Shown here: one piece after another, positions 41,201 to 53,222 of the stretch
How positions within the stretch are numbered: the first letter of the stretch is position 1
Layout of the letters: each line of letters starts with the position of its first letter
Origin: Ambrosia x helenae
Lineage: Eukaryota > Streptophyta > Magnoliopsida > Asterales > Asteraceae
NCBI GenBank assembly: GCA_030844895.1
Contig: CM061229.1
Coordinates: 106,824,975-106,888,974 of the forward strand
Direction of reading: 5' to 3'
Length of the DNA stretch: 64,000 bases
The notes under the pieces: generated by a model
Told to the model about the DNA's origin: nothing
The model's input: only the letters and a program-made list of their open reading frames with translations
Databases searched by the model: none
Made by a program: the position numbers and the translations under genes

Positions 41201-42921
41201 AAGGGACCCCGCTCTTATCACCGTGCACCAACAGAATTTCTCCATCAGGGAGAGGAAGTCGAATGACTTTATCAAAACAAACGATCTCAGCATGATACAA
41301 AGACAACCAATCCATACCCACGACAACATCGAAACTACCCAAGGACACCGGCATAAGATCAATAGGAAAGGAATAACCCGACAACTCAAGGCGACACTCC
41401 CTAAGGACGTGCGTCGCTTCGACTTTCTTACCATCAGCCAATTCTATCAAGTACTTAGCCTCTAAAGGTGTAGGTACCCTATCAAGCAATTGACTAAACC
41501 CAAGAGATATAAAACTCTTATCGGCACCGGAATCGAATAAAACCGTAGCATAGCGATTATCGAGAAGAAACGTACCAGTAACAGTGTCAGGATCCTGTCG
41601 AGCACCGCTCGAACCAATCACGAAGGCGCGAGCATTCCTGCCTCCGCCCCCATTGTTTCCATTACCCGACCCGTTCTTCCCAGCCTCGCCCTGCTTCAAC
41701 TTGGGGCATTCGCGCTTGTAGTGACCAAGCTCACCACAATTAAAGCACCCCTGTTTTCCCTGGTTTCCCTGGGAAGCAGCAACATGAGGAGCCGGAGTAG
41801 GTGTAGCAGGTGGGTTCCGGTTACCCTGAAGATTAACCCTACAATCCTTTGCCTGGTGCCCAAGCTTATGGCACCTGTGGCAGCGGTTCCGGTCCTCGCA
41901 ACGACCGTTGTGGTGAAATCCACACCGGTCACATTTCGGCAGTTTCCCAGTATAACCCCCCGGTTTCTGTTCAGTCGATGGTCCCCCAACATCAGACTTC
42001 CTCACCTGCTGAGGCTGAGCCGAACTCGAGCCTTTACCCACAACTTCCCACTTACGCTTGTTATTCTCAGGGGCCTTCACAGTAGCGCCTCGAGGAGGCA
42101 AGACCCCTTCAGCCACCTTCATATTGGTCAGCCTGTGAGCCGACCGAACCACCTCAGAATAAACAGTGAGATTACCCGCAGCTACGAATCCCGCAATCTC
42201 CGGTACCAACCCAGCAACATAGTGTTCAATCCTCCGGTATTCTGGTGTGTGCAAATCAGGGCACAACACCGCCAGCTCATTGTGCCTAGCAGTGTAAGCT
42301 TCAATCTCAGACCCCACCATCTTATGATTCCAGACTTCGTGCTCAAGTTTCTGGATCTCATCCCTCGGGCAGTACTCGTTTTTCAACAACTGAACGAACT
42401 CTGTCCAGGGCATAGCGTGAGCTTCCCCAATACCCATAGTCTGGGTGGTGGAGTTCCACTAAGTCAGAGCTTGACCCTCCAGGGTCGCAGAAGCATATTT
42501 CACCCGGTCGCCTTCCGGGCAGCTGCACATCGAGAAAACCGATTCAATTTTCTCCAACCAGCGGAGCAGTCCCACTGCCCCTTCAGTGCCACTAAAGTTG
42601 TGGGGCTTGCAATCCATAAACTTTTTGTAGGAGCACTGGGGTGGAGGGGGATTGACAGCACCACCTGGAACAGACACACAGGTGAAAATCAAAAAAAGGT
42701 GCAGTACCCCAGAACAAGATAGAATAGATGAGAATCGACATACCACCCATAGCATTATGAGCGGCTTGGAATGCAGCCAAAGCAATATTCACATGCTGCT
42801 GCATCAGGTTATCCAACTCCGCTTGGGTCATATTAATGTTCCCACGGCCACCGCCGCCACCACGGCCGCCAGCACGACCGCCAGCACGGCCGCCTCTGCG
42901 ACCTCCACGAGCTCCCGACAT
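38230..42921 (-). pseudogene. gag-pol: Element D gag-pol with chromodomain, broken by two stops and one frameshift
   Basis: Colinear with the E polyprotein: Gly/Arg-rich N-terminus, Gag core, knuckles CHRCHKLGHQAKDC and CFNCGELGHYKREC, protease DSGADKSF, RT FIDDILVYSK, RNase H CDASIRGLG, integrase and chromodomain (KIRIVKVRW, EFTWERED). An in-frame TAG at 42,459-42,461 lies in the Gag core where E has Trp. A one-base loss near 39,550 shifts the frame before the integrase zinc region. A TAA at 39,034-39,036 lies in the integrase core where E has Gln. A GT-AG intron near the start must be removed to keep the frame. Otherwise the gene is well preserved. Confidence 0.93.
42665..42743 (-). other. 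Putative 79-bp intron inside gag of D
   Basis: On the minus strand G|GTATGTCG ... CTGTTCCAG|GT. Removal joins ATG GGT G with GT GGT GCT in the frame that continues through Gag; leaving it in shifts the frame to an early stop. Position and phase equal those of the 81-bp segment in E although the intron sequences differ. Confidence 0.72.
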
Positions 42922-43542
42922 CTTCTGTCACAACATAAAACAAAAGATTTAGGCTTGCCTGTGGTATAACCCACTAGGAATTTTAAGGAACTAGACCAAG
43001 CCCAGTTCGGGTCCATCCGTTCAAGCACAAAGTCCGCTAGGGATCCCATGCATCACAGTTTACAATCTCGTGTGCACCCGACATGATAAACTGTTCTACA
43101 TGGTCCTCCAGGCGTGCTTTAAGTTTGAAGTTCAAGTCACCGAACACTAGTGCCCAATCATGGTATTATCATAAGTATAAGTACAAGATAGTATGCATAA
43201 GAACGAGCGTGTCCATTAGGGCATAGAAAGGAGATGTCCAAATCCCTGGACAGATCTCAAGAGTACGCCGAAGCTACCCCAATGTACACCGCCGCCAAGA
43301 AAGTTCAATAGTATGTCGTTCGCCATCGAATCATAGTAAGGATGAGTCAAGAAATGGGATGATAAAGAGTAAACAGATGATGTAGCGTAGAAGATGATGA
43401 CACCGACACCCCCGACAAGTCATGTTGTTACCCACTTGTTAAGACTCGACTATCTGTGACCGTCTAGTGTGTGCGACTCAGTTATAGACTAGACTCTACA
43501 TGCAGTCCTAGTTCACTATAACCGTTGGCTCTGATACCAATC
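42922..43542 (-). promoter_or_regulatory. Element D leader and primer-binding site
   Basis: The tRNA-iMet primer site TGGTATCAGAGCC (minus strand) is at 43,539-43,527, next to the 5' LTR. The rest is untranslated leader with no gene; it shares patches with the E leader such as the CACACTAGACGGTCAC segment. Confidence 0.88.
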
Positions 43543-46363
43543 TGTAACACCCTCAAATTCCACGTGCGGGGTTTTACCGTGAGGCGCGTGACACACCAGG
43601 ATCTCAGTCAACGATCACAATAAACATACAACAAACATGCATTCATAAATATATTTAAAACCAAAATATCATGCTTTGAGCCGTAAACCTGCAGCGGAAG
43701 CATTTCTTGTTTACAACCAAAAGACATATCATTGTTTACAAAACATTGTTTAATATGCTTCAAAATATTAGACGCTGTGCATGACTCCGTGCGCCTAGTC
43801 CATTGACTGCTACCTTAGCGACCTGAGAAAACATGCCAAAAATGTCAACATATAATGCTGGTAAGTTCACAGGTTTTCTTTTATAAAAGTGTTGTCACAA
43901 GTTCACAAAGATCATTCCCGTTAATACTATGTCATAAGAACGTTAGCTAGACGTTAAGTGTTTTTACTACTACGGTTGGGAACCCATTACTAAACATGAA
44001 CCAAAAGATGATACCAGCCCAGATGACTGGGCTACCGATGCCTCGGTAACCCGATAGGTAGAGACAATATGCACCCGCCCAGCCCCGCCGTCGAGTGGGG
44101 TTTGTGAGGCCCAATAGATCTATCCACATTTCCCTCGTTGTGCGTTCCAGGACATTCATGGTTTCCCCCTGGGACTTTCCATAAAAGCCGTATAGTAACA
44201 TAAAGTACCCATAGTATAACATGACCTTTAAATAGTTTGTACGAAGCATGTTTCTCCCCCGAAAGCAAAACAGTAAAAGTGGGGCTGTGAAACTCACCTC
44301 GGTTTGCGTTACTTGAAAACAGTTAAGTAATTATGCTATGATAGCCCCAAATAGCGGCGACCTATCATAAGATGTGTATAAGTATCCGGACTAATAACCC
44401 GTGGGTTAACTAGTCCCCGAATGTCCAGACCATGACCATAAACGTTTGAAAACACCTTTGACTGTTAAACCGACCATACCAGACAAGACCCGACATCCCA
44501 TTGGTGACCCGACATTCCACGTGTTAGATAAATACAAGACATCATGCAACATATGCAATTAAACACTTAATACGCGTAATAGTTCACCTAGTCTAGCATA
44601 ATGTCCGATTAACGCGTAAACAGGTCCGAGCACGTGTTACTAAGTCATTGGGTGTATCCCGGGGTTCCTATCATGTTCCTAGGCGTCAAATCATGTTCCG
44701 GGATGTTAAAATATACATACAGCAGCATTATACGCGATTAGGAATCAAACTAGCATTTAGGATTGTAATCACTAGTAAAAGTAGCATTTAGGATTGTAAT
44801 CACTAGTAAAAGTAGCATTTAGGAATGTAATCACTAGTAAAAGTAGCATTTAGGAATCAAACTAGCATTTAGGATTGTAATCACTAGTAAAAGTAGCATT
44901 TAGGAATCAAACTAGCATTTAGGGTTGTAATCGCTAGTGCTTGGGGCGAATAGGCTTGTATTCGCCTGAACATCAGGTGATTAGGAGCCTACTCGCATGA
45001 AGCCTCATGCGAATAGGATCCTACTCGCCTCTGCACATCTGTAGTGCATTTTTGCGCGTCGAACACTCCAAATCAGATCCGAAACATGTAAAAACACCCA
45101 ATATCAAAACTAAACTATTAACCAACCCTTTCCAAGCAAAAACCCTCCAATTTATCTCTGCTCTAACGGGCTCGGTGCGATTATTTCCAAAAATGGCAAA
45201 ATACTAGGTTTCATTAACTAACCTTATCTTTCCTTATATGGAAACAATCAGATTTCATCTCCTACAAGTTGCAATTCATCATCTCTATGTTATATCATCA
45301 TCCTAGCATAATTTCTAACCATAAACAAGCAATGAATCATATCATAACATCCTATTCTTCAAGAATTACCCAAACGGGTCAAAATGCATACTTGCACCTA
45401 AACACCATAACAAGAGCTTAAACTCATAGATAATCATCCTAACAACACCTACACATCAGAAGTACAACAAATTCATGGAAACATTCATGTTATAATCACC
45501 AACAATCATCATATGCACAAATACTTCACATATAGCAAGTATTATGGTGTAGACTTGTTTTAGAACTCTTTTCAAAGGGTTTTAAAGACACAAACTTAGC
45601 AAAACAAGGTCTGGACTTTTGGGGAACCAAAACAATAACATTACAAAGGTGTAGGATGAAGAACACACCTTGGATTTTATCAAAGAAGGGTGTATAAGCT
45701 TGGTGATGGTGTGTTTTGAGGCAAAACAAGTTCCAGAGGTGTTTCAAGGTGTGTGGGAGGCTTAGGATCACTTAGGGTTGCACAAATGGTGTTTGGGGAG
45801 TCAAGGGTTCTATTTATAGGTGTTTTGACCCGTGCACAACCCTTTAGGCGAGTAGCAGATCAATTCAGGCGATTGGGGCTCCTACTCGCCTCTATTCAGG
45901 CGAGTAGGGCCCCTACTCGCCCCAACCTCATCCTACTCGCCTCTGGTATAGGCGATTAGGGGTTTCCCAAGCTCCTAATCGCCTCTGTGATGCTGGAACG
46001 GGTTTTTGCCGCGTTAAACACTATTTTAACATATATAAACACGTATTCACATACCGATAAGTCACATAATGATTTCAAACATATAATGTACGATAACTAA
46101 CACGTTTACATCCGTTCACCAATTCCCGGGACTCGAGACTCGTGTGTGCGTTAAACCCGGCGATTCCACGAATCACCAATCCTTGTACACATGGTTATGG
46201 ACCGACTCCCGATGACCCCGCGGATCATCGTAACGACTCCCGATGATTCCCAGAATCATCATACCGACTCGACTGACCCCGTTAAGTACGTAATATGCAT
46301 GACTCGCTAAGGTAGACTTCTAGTTTAGTCAACGTTACTAACCTGAGTTTGTCGGGTGTCACA
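43543..46363 (-). repeat. Element D 5' LTR
   Basis: 2,821 bp, a near-identical copy of 35,283-38,102 with scattered single-base differences. The intron-like block is 44,297-43,823 and the minisatellite about 44,750-44,935. Confidence 0.95.
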
Positions 46364-46600
46364 TGAGGAGGGTTGAATTTGGGAAAAAAAGAAGGTTTTA
46401 TGAGAGATCAGGGAGAAAATAAGTTGAGTGATGAGAACAGAGATGATAGAGTTGTCGGATATATATATGCGTGGATGGTCCATCACACTACTTTGTTTTG
46501 TATCAAAATTTGTTTGAAATTTTTTTTTGATAATGATGTTTAAGAGCATTCACAGTAGTGTCCACAATAGGTGTGTATATATTTCATCCACGTGCATTTT
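46364..46600 (-). promoter_or_regulatory. Promoter/5' leader remnant of the broken RLK locus
   Basis: After removing D, this sequence joins 35,282. On the minus strand an ATATATATAT tract (about 46,459-46,468) is followed by a CT-rich leader, then the ATG at 35,240. This is the layout of a plant promoter and leader, but no experimental start is known. Confidence 0.5.
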
Positions 46601-46602
46601 AT

Positions 46603-47250
46603 TTTCCTAATTCAAAATAATATATTGATCTTTATTGCTTTCCAATTAATCCTCATCGAGTCTAAATTAAGAAAAAATTCATATAACTAACACCCTATTT
46701 TTTATTCTAGAATAAGATACATCTCTTTTGTTAAGTTATATTGAAGTTTATACCCTTCTTACCAAATGATTTCAAAGGTATAAACACATTTTCTTTTATT
46801 TACTTTTACAAAATATCCGAGTCAAGAAACTTTTCAAATTAATATTGTGATTACAATTTAGCATATTTTATCTTGGATAAAACTATTTGTGTGAATAACG
46901 ATTTGATAGCAAAGAAAGTATTCCAAAATTTTTGGTTTGATAAACTACAAATAAAACCTTTATGTCGTTTAAATAGTAAAATTAAATAAACCCGACGAGT
47001 ACTTTTATCTCAAATTAAGCTTATATGTAAAATTCTAGTAATTAATAAACATTTTTAAATATATAAAATTCACTTATAAAAGGCCGCATACTCTTATGCA
47101 GAAAATACAACACCGAAAAAAAACATACGTTCAGTCTCTCACATAAATTCTATTACTGCAGAAATATCTGTTCAGAAGCAGCCGACTTCTGGTTCATTTT
47201 CAGGCAATTCGAAACAAAAACATACGTTCAGTCTCTCACATAAATTCTAT
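46603..47250. repeat. Inverted partial copy of the copia-like repeat, with templated duplication
   Basis: 46,610-47,065 is the reverse complement of 47,251-47,700 and of 48,670-49,145. It continues into an inverted piece of the LTR (47,066-47,210). At the junction a roughly 35-bp stretch (AAACATACGTTCAGTCTCTC and onward) occurs twice, at 47,124 and 47,217. Confidence 0.8.
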
Positions 47251-47730
47251 TAATTAAAATAGTTTATTAATTACTAGAATTTTACATATAAGCTTAATTT
47301 AAGATAAAAGTACCCGTCATGTTTATTTAATTTACTATTGAAACGGCATAAAGGAGTTATTTGTAGTTTATCAAACCAAAAATTTTGGAATACTTTCTTT
47401 GCTATCAAATTGTTATTCACACAAATAGTTTTATCCAAGATAGAATATGCTAAATTGTAATCACAATATTAATTTGAAGAGTGTCTTGACTCGGATATTT
47501 TGTAAAAGTAAATAAAAGAAAATGTGTTTATACCTTTGAAATCATTTGGTAAGAAGGGTATAAGCTTCAATGTAACTTAACAAAAGAGATGCGTCTTATT
47601 CTAGAATAAAAAATTAGGTGTTATATGATTTTTTTTCTTAATTTAGACTCGATAAGGATTAATTGGAAAGTAATAAAGATCAACATATTATTTTGAATTA
47701 GGGAATCAATATTAGTATTGGGAAAGCCAA
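47251..47730 (-). repeat. Partial internal segment of the copia-like repeat
   Basis: Repeats the internal segment 48,670-49,173. In minus orientation it follows the end of the LTR copy at 47,731. AT-rich and noncoding. Confidence 0.7.
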
Positions 47731-48593
47731 TGTTCTGAAAATTAATATTATCATTTTATTCATTAAAATGAACCCACAACACATTACAAGTTCTAGAAAT
47801 GTAAGGTTGGAATTCTTACGGTAAAACAGAGACAGCAAAGATTCTACAAAGGCACAAACAGAAAGGAAAGTAAATAGATTAGAAAAGGGAACCGGGCTTG
47901 TGTTTGACACAATTCCCTTAAATAGATTCGTCATCTGTTCCCAGGGTACACTGGTTCAACAGTGCGGCGCGATGCACTGCGGACTATCCCACTTGCCTGA
48001 AAATGAACCGGAATTCGGCTGCTTCTGAACAGATATTTCTGCAGCAATAGAATTTATGTGAGAGACTAAATGTATGTTTTTGTTTCAGTGTTGTATTTTC
48101 TGCATAAGAGTATGCACCCTTTTATAGGCCACAAGAAGACCAAAGGTTTGAAACAGATGAAACAGTCTGCAACAATTAAACCAATCAAAACTGCTATTTA
48201 ATTAGCTGTTACAAGTCTCTTAATTATTGCAACTAATGACCAGGAGTTGAAACTGTTTGGAAGCTGAAGACCAAGAGTTCCAAGAGTTCTTCTAGAAGAC
48301 TCAGTTACATTATGCAAAAATTAAAATAGATAGCAAAAACCAGTGTCGCGCGGACCCGCGTTTTTCGAGCTGCATTCGTCTCCGCGGGGTTGTGCGGGCG
48401 TCGCGTTGGTTCAAAAATTTTACCGAGCCAGAACCCATTTTTTCACCCCCCCTGCGCGCGGGTAGGCGCCAGGGTATAATGTAACTTTAACATTTTAAAT
48501 CTCCCACTCAAGCTTCACCTTATAAACTCCTCCAATTTCCATCTCCCCACCAATGTGGGAGACAACTCACATTCACTTCTATAATATCCAACA
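47731..48593 (-). repeat. Copia-like LTR copy 1
   Basis: Minus orientation: TGTTGGATATTATAG ... TTTTCAGAACA, 863 bp. It has TATA-like TTTATAAG and CCTATAAAAGG segments. Two GC-rich, CpG-dense islands stand out in AT-rich surroundings (about 47,960-47,985 and 48,344-48,475). Confidence 0.7.
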
Positions 48594-49173
48594 TGTAATT
48601 ATATAATTAGAAGTTCTAGGAAGATGATAGAGATATTAAAATAGTTAGGTCACCATTCCTGTTTGTGCAAAATAATAAGTGAATTTTATATATTTAAAAT
48701 AGTTTATTAATTACTAGAATTTTACATATAAGCTTAATTTGAGATAAAAAAATACTCGTCAGGTTTATTTAATTTACTATTTAAATGACATAAAGGTCTT
48801 ATTTGTAGTTTATCAAACCAAAAATTTTGGAATACTTTCTTTGCTATCAAATCGTTATTCACACATATAGTTTTATCCAAGATAGAATATGCTAAATTGT
48901 AATCACAATATTAATTTGAAAAGTGTCTTGACTCGGATATTTTGTAAAAGTAAATAAAAGAAAATGTGTTTATACCTTTGAAATCATTTGGTATAAGAAG
49001 GGTATAAACTTCAATATAACTTAACAAAAGAGATGCGTCTTATTCTAGAATAAAAATAGGGTGTTATATGAATTTTTTTCTTAATTTAGACTCGATGAAG
49101 ATTAATTGGAAAGCAATAAAGATCAACATATTATTTTGAATTAGAATTTCAATATTAGTATCGGGAAAACCAA
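48594..49173 (-). repeat. Short noncoding interior between the two copia-like LTR copies
   Basis: 580 bp with no coding frame. If the flanking copies are its LTRs, this is a TRIM-like element arranged LTR-interior-LTR-interior. Confidence 0.6.
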
Positions 49174-50036
49174 TGTTCTGAAAATTAATAATATCATTTT
49201 ATTCATTAAAATGAACCCACAACACATTACAAGTTCTAGAAATGTAAGGTTGGAATTCTTACAGTAAAACGGAGACAACAAAGATTCTGCAAAGGCACAA
49301 ACAGAAAGGAAAGTAAACAGATTAGAAAAAGGGGAATCGGGCTTGTGTTTGACACAATTCCCTTAAACAGATTCGTCGTCTGTTCTCAGGGTACACCGTT
49401 CACACAACACGGCGCGGCGCGGTGCACTACGGACTATCCCACTTGCCTGAAAATGAACCGGAAGTCGGCTGCTTCTAAATAGATATTTCTGCAGCAATAG
49501 AATTTATGTGAGAGACTGAATGTATGTTTTTGTTTCTGTGTTGTATTTTCTGCATATGAGTATGTAACCTTTTATAGGCCACAAGAAGACCAAAGGTTTG
49601 AAACAGATGAAACAGTCTGCAACAATTAAACCAATCAAAACTGTTGTTTAATTAGCTGTTACAAGTCTCCTAATTATTGCAGCTAATGACCAGGAGTTGA
49701 AATTGTTTGGAAGCTGAAGACCAAGAGTTCCAAGAGTTCTTCTCGAAGATTCAGTTGCATTATGCAAAAATTAAAATAGATAGCAAAAACCTGTGTCGCG
49801 CGGACCCGCGTTTTTCGAGTTGCATTCGTGTCCGCAGGGTTGTGCGGGCGTCGCACTGGTTCAAGAATTTTCCCAAGCCTGAAACCATTTTTTCAACCCC
49901 CCGTGCGCGCGGGTAGGCTCTAGGGTATAATGTAACTTTAACATTTTAAATCTCCCACTCAAGCTCCACCTTATAAACTCCTCCAATTTCCATCTCCCCA
50001 ACAATGTGGGACACAACTCACATTCACTTCTATAAT
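49174..50036 (-). repeat. Copia-like LTR copy 2
   Basis: Closely similar to copy 1 but lacking the terminal CCAACA, since similarity stops at TATAAT near 50,036. It carries the same CpG-rich islands (about 49,400-49,430 and 49,793-49,920). Confidence 0.7.
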
Positions 50037-50330
50037 CTATACATCTAATATTTTAAAGCCATTTAGGACACATGGCATTCTCTCATCCCACTAGCATTCC
50101 TCTCTCCTCCTCTCATTAAGCCACATGGCATCATAATAGGATTTATAAAATTTTCGATTTTTTTTAAATCAAAATTCCCGAAAATATATATAGGTTTAGA
50201 AATAACACGTAAACATCTTTTCTCATTTTCTCATTTCCAAACCCTAATCGTAGAACGGCGATTCAAGCGTTATCAAGGCGATTCAAGCACTATCAAGGCG
50301 ATTCAACCTAAAACATCTATCCAATCCAAG
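50037..50330 (+). promoter_or_regulatory. Promoter and 5' leader exon of the B3-domain gene
   Basis: A TATATATAGG element lies near 50,184-50,193. A leader containing AAACCCTAATCG (a telo-box-like motif) follows at about 50,238. Three copies of GGCGATTCAA occur at 50,267-50,316, and the exon ends at the donor CCAAG|GTAACT (50,331). The direct repeat CACATGGCAT occurs at about 50,070 and 50,112. Confidence 0.55.
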
Positions 50331-51299
50331 GTAACTGTATTTTAATTCTTATTTCACTAAATCGCTGTTCGTTGATCGTTTATTCTTTATTATTTTCACA
50401 GATTTTCAATCTATCTGTTTTATGTATTAGTTATTGTTCTTATTTTTTGATTATTATTCTTCATTCTTATTAATGGTTTTGTTTTTGATAGATGATTTAG
50501 GGTTGATGTTTTTAGGTTACGATTTATGATTTAGGTATCAATTTAGGGCTTTTCTTCGAATTAGGGTTCATATATTTCGAATTAGGGTTCATGTTTAAGA
50601 TTACGATTTAAGGGTAAATCAAACATTTAAGAAAACTGCCAATGGATTCTTATGGTTTTATGCTTCAATTTAGGGCTTTATATTTTAGGCCATTTGGATT
50701 CAGTGATTATTAGAGGCAATTGATGTTTTAAGGGTTGGTTTATCAATAGTGATTAGTGGTATGAGTTTTAGATTTATCATTAGGGGTAATGTTTAAGTTT
50801 AGCATTTCTGGATACATTTATGTTTTAAGAAATCTACCAATGGATTGTTATGGTTTTAGGTTTCAATTTAGGGCTTTATGATTTAGGTATGGGTTTAGTT
50901 ATTGTAAGAGTCAATCGATGTTTTAAGCTGTGGTTTATTAAGACTGATGATGATTAGTGGTTTTAGTTTATGATTTATGGTTAAATTGATGTTTTAAGAA
51001 AGCTAACAATGGATTCTTATGCTTTTAGGTTTCAATTTACTGGTTTATCATTTAGGTATCGATTTAGGGATTTTTAGGGTAAATTGATTTTTTTAAGGTT
51101 TGAGTGATTCTTCTTTAATTTTCATTTATAATTATTCATATTGATTAAGGGTTTATGTTTTAGGTTACAACTTAGTGTTTGTGTTTTAGGTTTCAACATG
51201 TATATCGAAATGTTTTTTCAAGCTTTTATTTAAACAGTGTGAATGTTTTTGCAAATTAGTTTGATCTATGCTTACAGTTTTAATTTTTTTATGAAACAG
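50331..51299 (+). other. Leader intron of the B3 gene with tandem repeat
   Basis: A GT-AG intron ending ATGAAACAG. About 50,635-51,075 contains three diverged copies of a roughly 185-bp unit (core AATGGATTSTTATGSTTTT then TTCAATTTAGGG). It is rich in TTTAGG/TTAGGG-like words. Confidence 0.6.
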
Positions 51300-51306
51300 T
51301 GACACA

Positions 51307-53222
51307 ATGTTGTATGGGTTTTGGTTATATATGGAGGATAACGACGTCGCTGCTTTGGTAAGATATCTAACATGTTTAACTGTGTTGCCATAATATATGT
51401 TTTAAAGTATAATCTGTTTTCAATATTTTAAATTGTTTGTATTCTTTTGATTCAGCCGTTACCTTCTGATTATGGTGAATGGATCAACAAATATAATTAT
51501 CCCACTAGTGTTACCAAGGTCCGCACATTAACCTCTGAGGTGTTTGAGGTTACAGTATCAAGCATCAATGGAAACTGGTACTTTTACGACGGCTGGAGAA
51601 GCATGATCAATGAATTACAGTACCCACCTGAATGTAACTTCATATTTCAATATGAAGAAAATCTTCATTCATTCCGGATCATCAGTTTCCATCAGGATGC
51701 AGTATCGGCACCTGGTAACTTTTTTTACTGCAGTTTGAAGGACCAAAATCAACGCACAAACGTCTTGTAAGTTTAATCAATTGTGATTCAATTAAATTAT
51801 GTAAATATTTTTTTTACACAGACATTTATTAATGTTTTATAAATAATTATTTTTGCTTCTTAGCATAGTAGTCCCTTTGTTGCACATGGATTACTAAATA
51901 AAAAGCTTCCAGTAAATCCAGTAGATTGCAGATCTGTTCGGCGTTCATGCTTTGAGTTAGAGATTGTGCGTGAAGATGGTCATTTTTATGTTACTAGAGG
52001 ATGGCCTTGGGTGCAGGATCCTCTTGGAATAACAAATGAGCATTTAATTGTTTTTGAAATCGTTAAGCCGGTATTATTTTCTTCATTTCATACATGTTTT
52101 TTCTATTTTTAAAAATTATTTTACTGCATTAATTCTAATGCGTTTTAATTTTTCATTGTTTTGGATAAAAAAGAGGATCTACAATTTGTCGTTGTTTTTG
52201 AAGAACAAGCTTACTCTTCCATGTGAGGAGTTTTGGGCAACAAGGGTTAAGGTGGAATACGAAGATGAAAATGAACTGGATGAAGATGTGATTATTCTAT
52301 CTGATGATGATGGACAGGATGATGCTGAAGGTGAACCGGTCGAAGATGTTCAAGACAGTTCAATGGAGGTTGATGATGATGGAACTGAAGCTGTGGAAGA
52401 TGAAGGTGTGCCAGTGGTGTTCACTGTTGACAATCACTTTGTAAGTGTTACAAGTTAGTTTTTACAGTTTCCATTTATTTGCCCATTAATCAATCAGTTT
52501 TTAAAAAATGTGTGTTTATACTATAGTAATAGGTTTGTTGCAACAAAGTTGATGTTCATTCTACATAGCTATAATATATAGTTAGTTAATACGTAACGAT
52601 GGATTGATGACATCTTGAAATGGTAATCAACTAAAATAATGAATGTATGTGATTGTTATTGCTATTACAAGCTTTATGATTTATGTTTATTCTAAATTCA
52701 ACAAATATGCAGATTGATTTGAATTAATTTTTAGTGTATAGACTTGGTGTCGCAAAACTTTAGTTGTTAATCTGTCAAGGTTATTTGCATTCATTATTTG
52801 TTTAGTATAAACGTAGATAATACTAAACAAGTTATAGATATGTCATATTGCATTAAATGGGTGACTAATATGTTTTGTGAAATTTCGTTAATAGGTCAAG
52901 TAATGAGTAGTTGTGATTGTTATTACAATTTCAAGCCTTATCATTTATGTTTCTTCTTATGTAGCGTATGAAGCTTGAGTGGGCAAAGCAGAACAGTTTG
53001 AACCGTAAAAGGGCGTTAAGCGTTTCTGATGGTGAGGGTCGGTCATGGGGAGTGTATGTGGGAATCGAGGGGTCAAGAGGAAAACCCCGTTACAACATCA
53101 GAGGCATGCAGTCTTTTGTCGATGATAAGGGACTTCATACGGGTGATAAACTGCATTTTCTGTGTTTCAAAAACCAAGGTTCGTTCAGGCTTTCTAATGT
53201 GGTTAGAGGTGACGGTAATTAG
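51307..53222 (+). CDS. Plant B3-domain protein with three B3 domains and an acidic linker (spliced)
   Basis: Predicted exons are 51,307-51,357, 51,456-51,766, 51,869-52,070, 52,174-52,440 and 52,965-53,222, all with GT-AG borders and matching phases, about 362 residues. Domain 1 (about 18-120) has FEVTVSSINGNWYFYDGW and CNFIFQYEENLHSFRI. Domain 2 (about 121-210) has CFELEIVREDGHFYVTRGW and EHLIVFEIVKP. An acidic linker (about 212-268) contains VIILSDDDG, which fits a SUMO-interaction motif. Domain 3 (about 270-362) has RSWGVYVGIEGSRGKP and FVDDKGLHTGDKLHFLCF. B3 domains are plant DNA-binding folds; several in one protein suggests the REM type, so a nuclear DNA-binding role is inferred. An alternative start is Met 9. 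No break is visible. Confidence 0.82.

Larger units (their letters stand above)
35283..46363 (-). mobile_element. Element D: autonomous-type Ty3/gypsy chromovirus (Tekay-like)
   Basis: An 11,081-bp element with target duplication tgagg (35,278-35,282 and 46,364-46,368). LTRs are 35,283-38,102 (3' LTR) and 43,543-46,363 (5' LTR). The primer site is 43,527-43,539 and gag-pol 42,921-38,230. The LTRs are nearly the same length (2,820 and 2,821 bp) and highly similar, so the insertion is fairly recent. It sits in the leader of the broken RLK locus. Confidence 0.95.

Noticed and set aside
41721..42722. A 333-codon open frame on the plus strand
   Set aside because: It is antisense to the conserved Gag region of D, including both zinc knuckles, and resembles no protein; an antisense shadow.
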